Origin: an uncultured Maribacter sp.
GTDB taxonomy: Bacteria > Bacteroidota > Bacteroidia > Flavobacteriales > Flavobacteriaceae
DNA: 64,000 nt
Assembly: GCF_947496775.1 (NCBI RefSeq)
Contig: NZ_CANMDU010000009.1
Coordinates: 124,001-188,000 of the forward strand
Direction of reading: 5' to 3'
Below are positions 27,588 through 36,990 of the stretch, one piece after another (the stretch's first letter is position 1; each line of letters starts with the position of its first letter). A program made the translations under genes and the position numbers. The notes below the pieces were generated by a model. It did not search any database. It saw only the letters and a program-made list of their open reading frames with translations, and was not told where the DNA came from.

Positions 27588-28655
27588 CTACAATGTATTA
27601 ACATTGTTTAAATCTTCAAAGGCTTTTTTCAATCTTTCTACAAAACTTTTTTCTCCTTCGCGTAACCAAACTCTTGGATCATAGAATTTTTTGTTAGGTT
27701 CATCAGCTCCTTTTGGGTTGCCAATCTGGCCTTGTAAATAGTCCTTATTGTCTTGAACATAGTCTCTTACGCCTGATAAGAAGGCATATTGTAAATCTGT
27801 GTCAATGTTCATTTTTATAACCCCGTAACTAATACCTTCACGAATTTCTTCGACTGTAGATCCAGATCCGCCATGGAATACAAAATCTATATGGTTATGC
27901 TCTACGTTATATTTTTTCGAAATAAATTCTTGCGAATTCTTAAGAATTTTCGGAGTTAATTTTACATTTCCTGGTTTATAAACACCATGAACATTACCAA
28001 AAGCTGCTGCGATAGTAAATTTAGGACTTACTTTAGAAAGTTCTTCGTAAGCATATGCTACTTCTTCTGGTTGTGTATATAACTTAGAATCATCTACATC
28101 AGAATTATCAACACCATCTTCTTCTCCACCAGTAATTCCTAATTCAATCTCTAAAGTCATGTCCATTTTACTCATTCTTTCTAAGTAGCCTTTACATATT
28201 TCTATGTTTTCTTCTAGGGGTTCTTCAGAAAGGTCAATCATATGAGAACTGAAAAGTGATTTTCCTGTTTCTGCATAATGTTTTTCGCTTGCATCTAAAA
28301 GACCATCAATCCATGGTAGCAATTTTTTAGCACAGTGATCCGTATGTAAAATAACAGTAGCTCCATAAGCTTCTGCTAATTGATGTACATGTTTTGCTCC
28401 AGCAACAGCTCCTTGTATGGCGGCATTTTGGCCTTCGTTAGAAAGACCTTTACCAGCATTAAATTGAGCTCCACCATTGGAAAATTGAATAATTACAGGT
28501 GCATTTAGGCTTGCTGCCGTTTCTAATACTCCGTTAATAGTATCTGAACCTATTACGTTTACAGCAGGCAAAGCAAATCCTTTTTCTTTTGCATAATTAA
28601 ATATTTCTTGAACCTGATCTCCTGTTGCAACTCCTGGTTTAATGTTGTGAGCCAT
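27588..28655 (-). CDS. fbaA: Class II fructose-bisphosphate aldolase
   Basis: Zinc-dependent aldolase of glycolysis and gluconeogenesis. Length 355 and sequence fit the class IIA E. coli FbaA type: HTDHCAK at 104-110 with the catalytic Asp and zinc His, EIELGITGGEEDGVDN, HNHIDFVFHGGSGS, and NIDTDLQYAF near the end. It is preceded by an exact TAnnTTTG box and followed by accD. Confidence 0.97.
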   Translation of the reverse strand: MAHNIKPGVATGDQVQEIFNYAKEKGFALPAVNVIGSDTINGVLETAASLNAPVIIQFSNGGAQFNAGKGLSNEGQNAAIQGAVAGAKHVHQLAEAYGATVILHTDHCAKKLLPWIDGLLDASEKHYAETGKSLFSSHMIDLSEEPLEENIEICKGYLERMSKMDMTLEIELGITGGEEDGVDNSDVDDSKLYTQPEEVAYAYEELSKVSPKFTIAAAFGNVHGVYKPGNVKLTPKILKNSQEFISKKYNVEHNHIDFVFHGGSGSTVEEIREGISYGVIKMNIDTDLQYAFLSGVRDYVQDNKDYLQGQIGNPKGADEPNKKFYDPRVWLREGEKSFVERLKKAFEDLNNVNTL

Positions 28656-28692
28656 TTTTTTGTATGTTAAATGTTTAAAAAAAATTGAATCA

Positions 28693-28700
28693 CAAAAGTA
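28693..28700 (-). promoter_or_regulatory. -7 promoter box of fbaA-accD
   Basis: TACTTTTG on the minus strand, an exact TAnnTTTG, 37 bases before the fbaA start. Confidence 0.6.
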
Positions 28701-28806
28701 ACTAAAATTATTAATAGATAATCGTCTTTTGGACTGTAAACGAGGAGGTTTGCTAATATACGGTATCTAAAACGATTGCGTTAATAGGTAAAAATACAAA
28801 TAGAAT

Positions 28807-31371
28807 TTAAAAAGGATAATTTATCCCTATTTGCAATACAGAATTTGCAAAATTATAATCTCTAAACCATCTTTTTGAAGCTATTTCGGCAGGATTATAA
28901 GTTTTAAAGCCGAGGTCAACTCTAAAAATAAAATAAGTTGCGTCATACCTTATTCCAAAACCAGAGCCGAGGGCTATATCTTCTAAAGATTGTATTCCAG
29001 AAAAAGTAGCATCTGAATCATCTACATTATCAAAAACATTCCAAATATTACCAGCATCGGCAAAAATGGCACCATTAAAATCCCCCGCAATCGGAAACCT
29101 GTATTCTATATTTAATGCTATTTTAAAATTTGCTTCGTTAAAATCGTTTGCGGCATTCGTTCTTCCTGGACCTAGGGAGTATGGGAACCAGGCTCTATTG
29201 TCATTGGGGCCGCCGGCAAAGTAGCTACGTACAAATGGGATGTTGTCGGAATTACCATAAGGAATAGCAATTCCTGTAAAACTTCGAAAAGCTAAAACGT
29301 TAGATCGGTTTAAATCCCAATATTTAACGTAGTCTAATTCTGTTTTAATATATTGGGAGTAGGGGAGGTCAAAAGCTTGAAGTTTACCATCTTTTTCATC
29401 GAATTTCATAAGGTAAGATAGTCCGGAAAGGAAATTTCCTGCGCTTTCTAACTTAAATCTAAATTGATAAAAGTTATTGTCTTTGATTCCTTTTTTGTTG
29501 TTTTTAGAATACGTGTAATTGCTAGCAAATATTAAGTTATTTTCTGTTAGCCTTTCTTGTCTTTCTTGAATACTTCTAACGTCGTCTTTATCTTCTGTTG
29601 TGGTTGCTATTTCGTTATTTAAAACAGCATTAATAAAACCAGTTGTACCATTTGGAATTATTAAACTAGAGTCTGCGTTGAATAAGGTTGTTGGGAGTTC
29701 TGACTCATAATTATTGGCAATTTCATCTAGTTGGCTATAAGAACTCTGGTATACTTCAAAAAAGCGATTTTCATTCTTATTATTTACGTACTGTATATTT
29801 AATAACTCTAATGTGTTTTGTGTAAAATCAGATGGTTTCCAATTATAACTAAGAATACTATTCACAGTTTGTTTGTCTAAACCTATATTTTTTTGAAAAC
29901 TTGTACCTATAGTTACGGTAGTTTTAGGTAAATAGTAATTGGGTATAATCCTATCTGTATTTATAAACGGAAGCCAAATTCTTGGAAAATTTAAGTTTAT
30001 ATCTGCTCCTATTTCAGAAAATGAGTTACTCGCTAAGGAGGAGTTGCTTAGTCTACCAAAGGAACCATTTGCAGAAAGGCTTAATGTTTCTGCTCCTTGA
30101 AAAATATTACGCATTAAAAGCGAGCTTCCAAAACCTATTCCTATGGTTCTAATATTTGATCTTGTTACCTCTAAATCCGTTTCTAAAGCATATTTAGGTC
30201 TGCTAGCAAGATATATGTCGGTATTTAGTTGGTGCGTAGAATTATTCTGTTCAATGTTTATTCCAGGATACTTAAATGCGTTAAGACTATTTATTTGTCT
30301 GTAAGTTCGTATTTTATCTAACTCTCTGTAAATACTGTCTTTTTTAAAAAATATGGCATTAATTAGAGTTTTGGGCTTATATTTTAGTTTTTCTTTAAAA
30401 TATATAGTGTACCCTTTATAGTCCAAAGACTGTAGTTCTTTTTTTTCATCACTAAAAAGGTAGTCCGTATAAATATTAATATTGTTATAGCGGGCAATAT
30501 TATAGTTAGATGTGGTTACGGTGCTATCTCCTCTTATTTTAAGACCAGCTATGTTGAGTTCTATATTCATTAATTGGTCATTGTCGGTTTTGGCTGTATC
30601 TGTTGCTACGGTATAGGATATAGAGCTTTCCTGAAAATTATAAATTCCGTTATTTCTAAAAATAGAAGTTAGTCTTTCTCTTTCTTGGTTAAAATCACCA
30701 ACATTAAATTGTTGTCCTGACGTAATAAAAGAATGCGTTTCATAAACTTTATAAATAGAATCTATGACTGTTGAGGAAATATTTTTTGTTACTGTGTCTA
30801 GCATAAAAGGTTTTCCTAAAGCTATGTTGTAGTTAATTTTAATTCTCTGTTTTCTTTTACTACTATCTATTTTAAAAGTGGTATTGTTATTAAAATAACC
30901 TTTACTACGATAATAAGCGCTAAGCCTTTCTAACGATTTTTTTGTTTTTAAAGAGTCTAAAATAGCAGGGGCTTCACCAATGTTTTTAAGCCAAACGCTT
31001 AGCCCTTTTACAACAAAGGATTCACCAAGTCTATTTACTTGTTTTTTGGAAAGTAAATTAATTAGTTTTTGTTCTCTATTTTCTTTTTTATGAAGCCAGT
31101 TTTGAAAAGAAGAATCTGGGTTTTTTTTAGCTAAATTATATAAGTTTAATCGTAGTGGGTATCCTAAAAGGGTGCTATTGGGTTCCTGTACAATTAGGCT
31201 TTCAATGTCTTCATTGTTTATTTTTTCGTCGTTGGCGTAAATATTATTTTTGGTAATAAGAAGTTCATTTTTACCGACTCTTTTAAGAGTATTGCAAGAT
31301 GTGATTGCTATAGCTAAAAATAATAAGCTTATTTTAGCAAGGTATTTTATAAATCGCAATACTATCTTCAT
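28807..31371 (-). CDS. tamL: TamL-type lipidated TamA/BamA family outer membrane protein
   Basis: An 854-residue outer membrane protein of the Omp85 superfamily. The frame reaches 31413, but ATG at 31371 gives a lipoprotein signal with lipobox ITSC (Cys26) and clears the divergent gene starting at 31396. POTRA-like repeats occupy about residues 35-400 (SAYYRSKGYFNNNTTFKID in the first), and the C-terminal surface-antigen barrel shows SYFAGGPNDNRAWFPYSLGP and GSGFGIRYDATYFIFRVD, ending in an aromatic residue (INYPF). An N-terminal lipid on a TamA homologue is the hallmark of TamL in Bacteroidota, thought to work with TamB in envelope biogenesis. Confidence 0.88.
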   Translation of the reverse strand: MKIVLRFIKYLAKISLLFLAIAITSCNTLKRVGKNELLITKNNIYANDEKINNEDIESLIVQEPNSTLLGYPLRLNLYNLAKKNPDSSFQNWLHKKENREQKLINLLSKKQVNRLGESFVVKGLSVWLKNIGEAPAILDSLKTKKSLERLSAYYRSKGYFNNNTTFKIDSSKRKQRIKINYNIALGKPFMLDTVTKNISSTVIDSIYKVYETHSFITSGQQFNVGDFNQERERLTSIFRNNGIYNFQESSISYTVATDTAKTDNDQLMNIELNIAGLKIRGDSTVTTSNYNIARYNNINIYTDYLFSDEKKELQSLDYKGYTIYFKEKLKYKPKTLINAIFFKKDSIYRELDKIRTYRQINSLNAFKYPGINIEQNNSTHQLNTDIYLASRPKYALETDLEVTRSNIRTIGIGFGSSLLMRNIFQGAETLSLSANGSFGRLSNSSLASNSFSEIGADINLNFPRIWLPFINTDRIIPNYYLPKTTVTIGTSFQKNIGLDKQTVNSILSYNWKPSDFTQNTLELLNIQYVNNKNENRFFEVYQSSYSQLDEIANNYESELPTTLFNADSSLIIPNGTTGFINAVLNNEIATTTEDKDDVRSIQERQERLTENNLIFASNYTYSKNNKKGIKDNNFYQFRFKLESAGNFLSGLSYLMKFDEKDGKLQAFDLPYSQYIKTELDYVKYWDLNRSNVLAFRSFTGIAIPYGNSDNIPFVRSYFAGGPNDNRAWFPYSLGPGRTNAANDFNEANFKIALNIEYRFPIAGDFNGAIFADAGNIWNVFDNVDDSDATFSGIQSLEDIALGSGFGIRYDATYFIFRVDLGFKTYNPAEIASKRWFRDYNFANSVLQIGINYPF

Positions 31372-31395
31372 AGAAATCAAAAATACATTATTTGA

Positions 31396-32124
31396 ATGGT
31401 TGGTAAAAGCCAAATAAAACTTATCAAAAGCTTACAGCAAAAAAAATGCCGAAATCAGCAGAAATTGTTTGTGGTTGAAGGAAAAAAAACGGTAGAGGAG
31501 TTATTGGCGTCTAAAGTGGAGCTGCATAAAATTTTTAGCACTGAAGAAAATTTTGCTGCCCAATTAGGGGAAATTTGCAAGCTAGTAGATGGTAATGAAA
31601 TGAAACAAATGAGTTCTTTGAAAAACCCTAGTTCGGTGTTAGGAGTTTTTAAAATTCCTGATAATAAAATAGCAGAAGTTAAAGATTGGGTGGTTGTGTT
31701 AGATGATGTCAGGGATCCTGGAAATCTTGGAACAATAATTAGATTGTGCGATTGGTTTGGAATTAAAAATCTATTTTGTTCATTGACTACGGTAGATTGT
31801 TATAACCCTAAAGTTTTACAAGCAACAATGGGGTCTATTTCTAGAATGAATATTGTTTATACAGATTTAAAGCATTTCTTAGAAGAAACAGAATTACCAA
31901 TATATGGTGCTTTTATGGATGGAAATGTCATTTATAAAGAAAAGATTCCTGAAAAAGGAGTATTGGTAATGGGGAACGAAGCAAATGGAGTTTCTAAAGA
32001 AATAGAGATGCTTTGTTCTAATAAAATATCGATACCACAATTTGGAGATAAGACTACAGAGAGTTTAAATGTTGCAACGGCTACTTCTATTTTGTTAAAT
32101 GAAATAAGAAGGTCGGTTTTCTAA
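31396..32124 (+). CDS. TrmH/SpoU family RNA 2'-O-methyltransferase
   Basis: A 242-residue SPOUT methyltransferase with an N-terminal substrate-binding domain (SLQQKKCRNQQKLFVVEG) and the three knot motifs VVLDDVRDPGNLGTIIRLC, VLVMGNEANGVSKE and SLNVATATSILLNE. The two-domain build suits ribosomal or tRNA ribose methylation; the exact nucleotide is unknown. It is divergent from tamL with only 24 bases between the starts. Confidence 0.92.
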   Translation: MVGKSQIKLIKSLQQKKCRNQQKLFVVEGKKTVEELLASKVELHKIFSTEENFAAQLGEICKLVDGNEMKQMSSLKNPSSVLGVFKIPDNKIAEVKDWVVVLDDVRDPGNLGTIIRLCDWFGIKNLFCSLTTVDCYNPKVLQATMGSISRMNIVYTDLKHFLEETELPIYGAFMDGNVIYKEKIPEKGVLVMGNEANGVSKEIEMLCSNKISIPQFGDKTTESLNVATATSILLNEIRRSVF

Positions 32125-32233
32125 AAAAAAAATACTCGATTATCGAGTTTAGTTTTAAATGTTCCGATGCTTGCTGTAAAATAAAAATTGAATATTAATT
32201 AGTGTGTAGGCGGCTTGCTCTGAGGTAGTTTAC
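32124..32233 (-). repeat. Degenerate dispersed 3'-flanking repeat, copy 1
   Basis: About 110 bases that can be aligned to 38184-38289. Shared blocks, read on the plus strand, are an A-run, TACTCGAT-ATCGAG (32133-32147), AATGTTCCGA, AAATAAAAATT, ATTAATTA and TAGTTTA at the end. On the minus strand the CTCGATAATCGAG hairpin followed by a T-run would end porT transcription. The copy starts at the stop of the plus-strand methyltransferase and ends at the porT stop. Confidence 0.5.
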
Positions 32234-32973
32234 TCAAATGTAAAATTTATAAAAAGACCACGGGTTTGCATTACATCTATGTTGCCAGTCCAAGGACTAT
32301 TAACATCTGTATCTCTTACTAATTCATCTGTTAGAGCAAATACTCCACGAATAGAAGGAGAAAATTTAAAGTATTCTAAGTAAAAATCAATACCAAACCC
32401 TATCTCATAGTTGTAAACCGATTTTTTCATTCTAAAAGTTCCTGCGGAATTATCATCTAAACTAGTTTCATTACTTCCTAAGTTCATAGAGGTAGATACA
32501 CCTCCGACCAAATAAGGTTTCCAGTTGCCTAGCCTTTTTGCACTAGCTTTTAATAGTAAGGGAAAATTGATATAAGTAGATTTTACTTCCCTTATAGCGT
32601 CGCGTTCTTCAGTAAAACCTGTAAATCCGAGGTTTCTAGAGGTATAGCTTAAGCCTGGTTCAAATCTAAGGTCTAAGTGTTTGTTTAGTCTTAATTCGCC
32701 TATTAGACCAACATTAAAGCCTATACTTTTCTGAACTAGAATATCTGGGGCGTTATTTATATAGCTAAACTTAAAATCATATTGATTAAATCCCAAATAA
32801 TATCCCCAGTTCAATAAAGGTTCATCTTCATTTTCTAAATTAAGAACTGGTCTTTCATTAAATTGAGCTTCTGTTTTGTGGCTAATAAAAAAGAAACTAA
32901 TTATAGTAGCGAAAAGAAAAGCTTTTCCAATGAATTTGGATAAGAAACTATTTTTTATATCTAATTTTGTCAT
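32230..32973 (-). CDS. porT: Type IX secretion system protein PorT
   Basis: A 247-residue outer membrane beta-barrel-like protein with a signal sequence ending in HKTEAQ. The PorT pattern is visible in NWGYYLGFNQYDFKF, YLVGGVSTSMNLGS and FKFSPSIRGVFALTDEL. PorT is needed for T9SS secretion and, in gliding species, for motility. It lies 32 bases behind menG/ubiE, a neighbourhood common in Flavobacteriia, which supports the call. Low sequence complexity of barrels leaves some doubt. Confidence 0.85.
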   Translation of the reverse strand: MTKLDIKNSFLSKFIGKAFLFATIISFFFISHKTEAQFNERPVLNLENEDEPLLNWGYYLGFNQYDFKFSYINNAPDILVQKSIGFNVGLIGELRLNKHLDLRFEPGLSYTSRNLGFTGFTEERDAIREVKSTYINFPLLLKASAKRLGNWKPYLVGGVSTSMNLGSNETSLDDNSAGTFRMKKSVYNYEIGFGIDFYLEYFKFSPSIRGVFALTDELVRDTDVNSPWTGNIDVMQTRGLFINFTFE

Positions 32974-33005
32974 ACCGCTATTGCCGTGTACTGGCTTTAT
33001 AACCT

Positions 33006-33734
33006 TTATTTAGAAGCAACATATATAGATGCTACTCCAAAAGTTTGTGGTTTATTCACTACATCTATAAACCCGATTTTGCTTAAAATATTGTTGAACT
33101 TTTCTCCATGTGGAAAAACAGAGGCTGATTCACTTAAATAAGCGTATGCAGAGCGGTCTTTAGAGAATATTCTCCCTATTAATGGTAGGATGTATTTAGT
33201 ATATAAATGATACCCTTGTTTAAAAGGTGTTTTTGTTGGTACTGATGTTTCTAAAACAACAAAAGAGCCGTTGGGTTTAAGTACTCTATATATTTCGGAT
33301 AAACCTTTTTCTAAGTTTTCAAAATTACGAACACCAAATGCCACAGTAATAGCGTCAAAGGAGTTTTCTTCAAAGGGCAAATTTTCACTATCTCCAACAA
33401 CCATATCAATAGTATGGTTTAAATTTTTGTCTGCAATTTTGTTTTTACCTACTTCAAGCATTCCAGGAGAGATATCTAACCCAACAATTTTTGTGGCACC
33501 AGTATCTACCATATTAATAGCTAGATCACCTGTGCCTGTTGCGATATCTAAAATAGAAGCAGGTTTCTTTTTGGATAAAATCGAAACTACTTTTTTGCGC
33601 CATTTTATATCAATTCCAAAAGAAATAACTCTGTTTAAGCCATCGTAATTCTTAGAAATGGTGTTAAACATTTGGGTAACCTGTTCTTTTTTACCTAAAT
33701 CTGAGTTTTTGTATGGAGTAACCTTTTTGGTCAT
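33006..33734 (-). CDS. ubiE: Demethylmenaquinone methyltransferase (MenG/UbiE)
   Basis: SAM-dependent C-methyltransferase for the last step of menaquinone synthesis. The 242 residues have the family motifs FNTISKNYDGLNRVIS (24-39), the SAM-binding LDIATGTGDLA, VGLDISPGML, DAITVAFGVRNF and YLSESASVFPHGE. Menaquinone is the respiratory quinone of Flavobacteriia, so MenG is the likely role. A TAnnTTTG box precedes it and porT follows in the same unit. Confidence 0.96.
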   Translation of the reverse strand: MTKKVTPYKNSDLGKKEQVTQMFNTISKNYDGLNRVISFGIDIKWRKKVVSILSKKKPASILDIATGTGDLAINMVDTGATKIVGLDISPGMLEVGKNKIADKNLNHTIDMVVGDSENLPFEENSFDAITVAFGVRNFENLEKGLSEIYRVLKPNGSFVVLETSVPTKTPFKQGYHLYTKYILPLIGRIFSKDRSAYAYLSESASVFPHGEKFNNILSKIGFIDVVNKPQTFGVASIYVASK

Positions 33735-33751
33735 TTTTTTGCAATTTTGGG

Positions 33752-33759
33752 CAAATATA
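33752..33759 (-). promoter_or_regulatory. -7 promoter box of ubiE-porT
   Basis: TATATTTG on the minus strand is an exact TAnnTTTG, 17 bases before the ubiE start. Confidence 0.55.
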
Positions 33760-33859
33760 CAATATAGGAGAATGCTAATACTCCTTTATTTACACAATAA
33801 AAGAAGGTAATCTTATGTTCTTTAAAAGGTTAAAGTAGATGGTAACCAATTTAATTATG

Positions 33860-33867
33860 TAATTTTG
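33860..33867 (+). promoter_or_regulatory. Candidate -7 box of the trkA-trkH operon
   Basis: TAATTTTG, an exact TAnnTTTG, 127 bases before the trkA start and 28 bases before a short upstream frame. Confidence 0.45.
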
Positions 33868-33895
33868 CCTTGCAAAATTTTCTAATTTTTGTAAA

Positions 33896-33991
33896 ATGAG
33901 CCATGTTGAGCTAAATATACCAAAGATGGTATTTCTTTCTAGATGTTTGGATGGGACCTGTGTTCTTACCTATGATAAACAATATAAGTAA
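33896..33991 (+). other. 31-codon upstream reading frame ahead of trkA
   Basis: ATG at 33896 opens a 31-residue frame (MSHVELNIPKMVF..., ending CVLTYDKQYK) whose stop lies three bases before the trkA ATG. It follows a promoter-like box at the right distance for a short leader. It may be a leader peptide or chance; there is no family match I can name. Confidence 0.3.
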
Positions 33992-33994
33992 TAA

Positions 33995-35344
33995 ATGAAA
34001 ATAATAATTGCAGGAGCAGGTGAAGTAGGGTTTCATTTAGCAAAATTGCTGTCTTATGAATCCCAGGATATTACATTAATAGATACGCGAAAAGATAGTT
34101 TAGCTTATGCGGATAGCCATCTAGATATACGGGTAATAAAAGGAGATGCAACTTCAATCTCTTTATTACAAGATGCACAAGTTCAGGATTCGGATTTGGT
34201 GATTGGGGTAACCTCTTCGGAGACTACCAATATTACATTATGTATGCTTGCGAAGCAATTGGGGTGTAAGAGAACTATCGCCAGAATATCTAATACAGAA
34301 TTTATTGATAATAAAGAAACGGTTAAGTTTTCGGAATTAGGGATAGATGAATTAATTTCTCCAGAAGAATTGGCTGCTGCGGAAATTCAGTTATTACTGA
34401 GTAAATCTGCTTTTAACGATACGTACGATTTTGAAGACGGTAAGTTAATTATGGTTGGGGTTTCATTATTGAAAACAGCTCCTTTCGTGGGTAAAATGGT
34501 AAAAGAGGCTGCAAAAATATTTTCGGAATTGCACTTTATGCCCATTGCCTTGAAGAGATTAGGAACCCAATTTACTGTTATTCCTAGAGGAGATACAATT
34601 TTTAAGGAAGGGGATCAAGTTTATTTCATAACCACAAGTGAGGGTGTAGATGAACTTTATAAGTTGTCCGATAAGAAAAAAGAAGAGATTAAGAATGTAA
34701 TGATTCTTGGTGGTAGTAAAGTTGGTTTTAAGACCGCAAGAGATTTGTGTGTAAATAAATTCAATGTAAAACTCGTAGAAAAAAATAAAGAAAAAGCCTT
34801 TGATTTGGCTGATGATTTGCCAAACGCATTAGTAATTAATGGGGATGGTAGGAATGTAGAATTATTGCAAGAAGAAAGTTTAGAGTCTATGGATGCTTTT
34901 ATAGCGGTAACTGGAAATTCAGAGACTAATATTATGTCTTGTTTGGTTGCAAAATCTAAACATGTAAAGAAGACTATTGCTTTGGTAGAGAATATGGATT
35001 ACTTTCAATTATCTCATTCCATAGGTATAGATACTTTAATTAATAAAAAATTACTTGCTGCTAATAATATATTCAGACATATTCGTAAAGGAGAAGTAGT
35101 GGCTTCCATGCGATTAAATAATTTGAATGCAGAAATACTAGAATTTGTTGTGAAACCAAATTCTAAGGTGACAGGAACCATTATTAGGGAGTTAGATTTT
35201 CCAAAATCTGCAACAATAGGGGGAGTAGTAAGAGATGGTAAAGGGATTATTGCCCTTGGTGGTTTTGAGATTAAAGCAGGGGATAGAGTAGTTGTTTGCT
35301 GTTTGCCAAAAGTGATTGCTGAAATAGAAAAGCTGTTCTTGTAA
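33995..35344 (+). CDS. trkA: Trk potassium transporter peripheral NAD-binding protein TrkA
   Basis: Cytoplasmic gating subunit of the Trk/Ktr potassium uptake channel. The 449 residues form two tandem units, each with an RCK-N Rossmann domain (IIIAGAGEVGFHLAKLL at 3-19 and VMILGGSKVGFKTARDL near 233) and an RCK-C (TrkA-C) domain. The last unit ends GFEIKAGDRVVVCCLP. trkH starts one base after its stop, so channel and regulator are made together. Confidence 0.96.
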   Translation: MKIIIAGAGEVGFHLAKLLSYESQDITLIDTRKDSLAYADSHLDIRVIKGDATSISLLQDAQVQDSDLVIGVTSSETTNITLCMLAKQLGCKRTIARISNTEFIDNKETVKFSELGIDELISPEELAAAEIQLLLSKSAFNDTYDFEDGKLIMVGVSLLKTAPFVGKMVKEAAKIFSELHFMPIALKRLGTQFTVIPRGDTIFKEGDQVYFITTSEGVDELYKLSDKKKEEIKNVMILGGSKVGFKTARDLCVNKFNVKLVEKNKEKAFDLADDLPNALVINGDGRNVELLQEESLESMDAFIAVTGNSETNIMSCLVAKSKHVKKTIALVENMDYFQLSHSIGIDTLINKKLLAANNIFRHIRKGEVVASMRLNNLNAEILEFVVKPNSKVTGTIIRELDFPKSATIGGVVRDGKGIIALGGFEIKAGDRVVVCCLPKVIAEIEKLFL

Positions 35345-35345
35345 T

Positions 35346-36836
35346 ATGAAACTTAATTCTAAAATAGTTTTTCACCTTATGGGCTTGCTGTTGCTTTTTA
35401 ATGGCTTGTTTATGCTCATTGCAGCGATTGTAAGTGGAATATATAAAGATGGAGCAACTCTAGGAATTTCTTTAGCTTCTATTACAAGTATGTTTATTGG
35501 TACTTTTTTAATGTATTCTACTAGGGACCACAAAAAAGAAGTAAAGCGTAAGGAGGGGTATATTATTGTAACTTTTGGTTGGATGGTTATGTCCATCTCT
35601 GGTATGTTACCTTATTTATTTTCAGGTGCTATTCCAGATGTTACAAACGCATTTTTCGAAACAATGTCGGGCTACACTACTACAGGCGCTTCTATTTTAG
35701 ATGATATAGAAGCTATGCCAGAAGGTATTTTAATATGGAGGAGTATTACTCATTGGATAGGGGGTATGGGGATTATTGTACTCACAATTGCTGTATTACC
35801 TTTGTTAGGTATAGGAGGTATGCAATTGTTTGCAGCAGAAGCTCCAGGTCCAAGTGCAGATAAGTTGCATCCTAGAATAACAGATACGGCAAAGCGCCTA
35901 TGGTATATTTACGTTGGGTACACTGTGGCGGAGACTATTTTATTAAAATTGGCTGGAATGTCTTTTTTTGATGCTGTAAATCATTCCTTGTCAACCTTGT
36001 CCACAGGAGGGTTTTCTACAAAAAACGCGAGCTTAGCATATTGGAATGATTCCCCTTTGATACAATATATTATTATATTTTTTATGTTCTTGGCCGGAAG
36101 TAATTTTGTTTTGAGCTACTTTGTTTTTAAAGGAAAAGTTCAACGTGCTTTGAAAGATGAAGAATTTAAATTCTATTCTATTTTTGTTTTATTATTCTCT
36201 ATAATTGCGGCTTTTGTTGTTTATTATCAGGCAAATGTAGAAATTTCGGAATATCATCCAATGGTGTTTGGAGCGGCCGAAAGTTCTTTTCGGCATTCTC
36301 TATTTCAAGTAATTGCAGTGGTTACTACTACGGGTTTTGTTTCCGCGGATTTTACTAGTTGGACTCCCTTTTTAACCGTATTCTTTTTTGGTTTAATGTT
36401 TTTAGGTGGCTCAGCAGGTTCTACTGCTGGTGGTATTAAAGTAATGCGACATTTATTGATAATTAAAAATGGATTGTTAGAATTTAAGAGAACTTTGCAT
36501 TTAAATGCAATTATTCCTGTGAGATACAATAATAAGACGGTTAAGGAGCATATAGTGTATAATATTATAGCTTTTTTTGTTCTATATATGCTGCTGTTTA
36601 TTATCGGAGCATTGGTTCTAGGAGCGATGGGATTAGATTTTATGTCTGCCATTGGTGGTGCAGCAACTTCTTTAGGTAATGTAGGTCCTGGTTTAGGTAG
36701 CTTAAACCCTTTAAGTAATTTTAATAGTTTACCAACTTTGGGTAAATGGTGGTGCGGTTTTTTAATGCTTGCAGGTAGATTAGAGCTTTTTACGGTGCTC
36801 ATATTATTTACCCCTTATTTTTGGAAGAAAACATAA
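35346..36836 (+). CDS. trkH: Trk potassium uptake channel TrkH
   Basis: Integral membrane potassium channel subunit of 496 residues. The four selectivity-filter loops are recognisable: MSGYTTTGAS, LSTLSTGGFS, AVVTTTGFVS and TSLGNVGPGLG. Each is surrounded by two helices and the protein ends in GRLELFTVLILFTPYFWKK, typical of the family. It pairs with trkA directly upstream and is closed by a strong bidirectional terminator. Confidence 0.97.
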   Translation: MKLNSKIVFHLMGLLLLFNGLFMLIAAIVSGIYKDGATLGISLASITSMFIGTFLMYSTRDHKKEVKRKEGYIIVTFGWMVMSISGMLPYLFSGAIPDVTNAFFETMSGYTTTGASILDDIEAMPEGILIWRSITHWIGGMGIIVLTIAVLPLLGIGGMQLFAAEAPGPSADKLHPRITDTAKRLWYIYVGYTVAETILLKLAGMSFFDAVNHSLSTLSTGGFSTKNASLAYWNDSPLIQYIIIFFMFLAGSNFVLSYFVFKGKVQRALKDEEFKFYSIFVLLFSIIAAFVVYYQANVEISEYHPMVFGAAESSFRHSLFQVIAVVTTTGFVSADFTSWTPFLTVFFFGLMFLGGSAGSTAGGIKVMRHLLIIKNGLLEFKRTLHLNAIIPVRYNNKTVKEHIVYNIIAFFVLYMLLFIIGALVLGAMGLDFMSAIGGAATSLGNVGPGLGSLNPLSNFNSLPTLGKWWCGFLMLAGRLELFTVLILFTPYFWKKT

Positions 36837-36940
36837 ATATTGCTGACGAGCGAGGTGGGTCTATACAATAAAAGGAACTCTTCTTTGTTATTTTGATTAA
36901 GTATTAAGAGTCTTAACTTTACTGATTACGAGTAGTAATA

Positions 36941-36973
36941 AAAAAAAGCCTGCTTTTCGCAGGCTTTTTTTTA
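36941..36973. terminator. Bidirectional terminator between trkH and the aminotransferase gene
   Basis: AAAAAAAGCCTGC and GCAGGCTTTTTTT arms with the loop TTTTC, with long A and T flanks on both strands. Confidence 0.93.
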
Positions 36974-36990
36974 TTATAGAAAGGTATGTT

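Noticed and set aside
36305-36802. 165-codon minus-strand frame inside trkH
   Set aside because: Lies fully antisense to a clear trkH gene with all four selectivity loops; it is a shadow of that gene's codon use.
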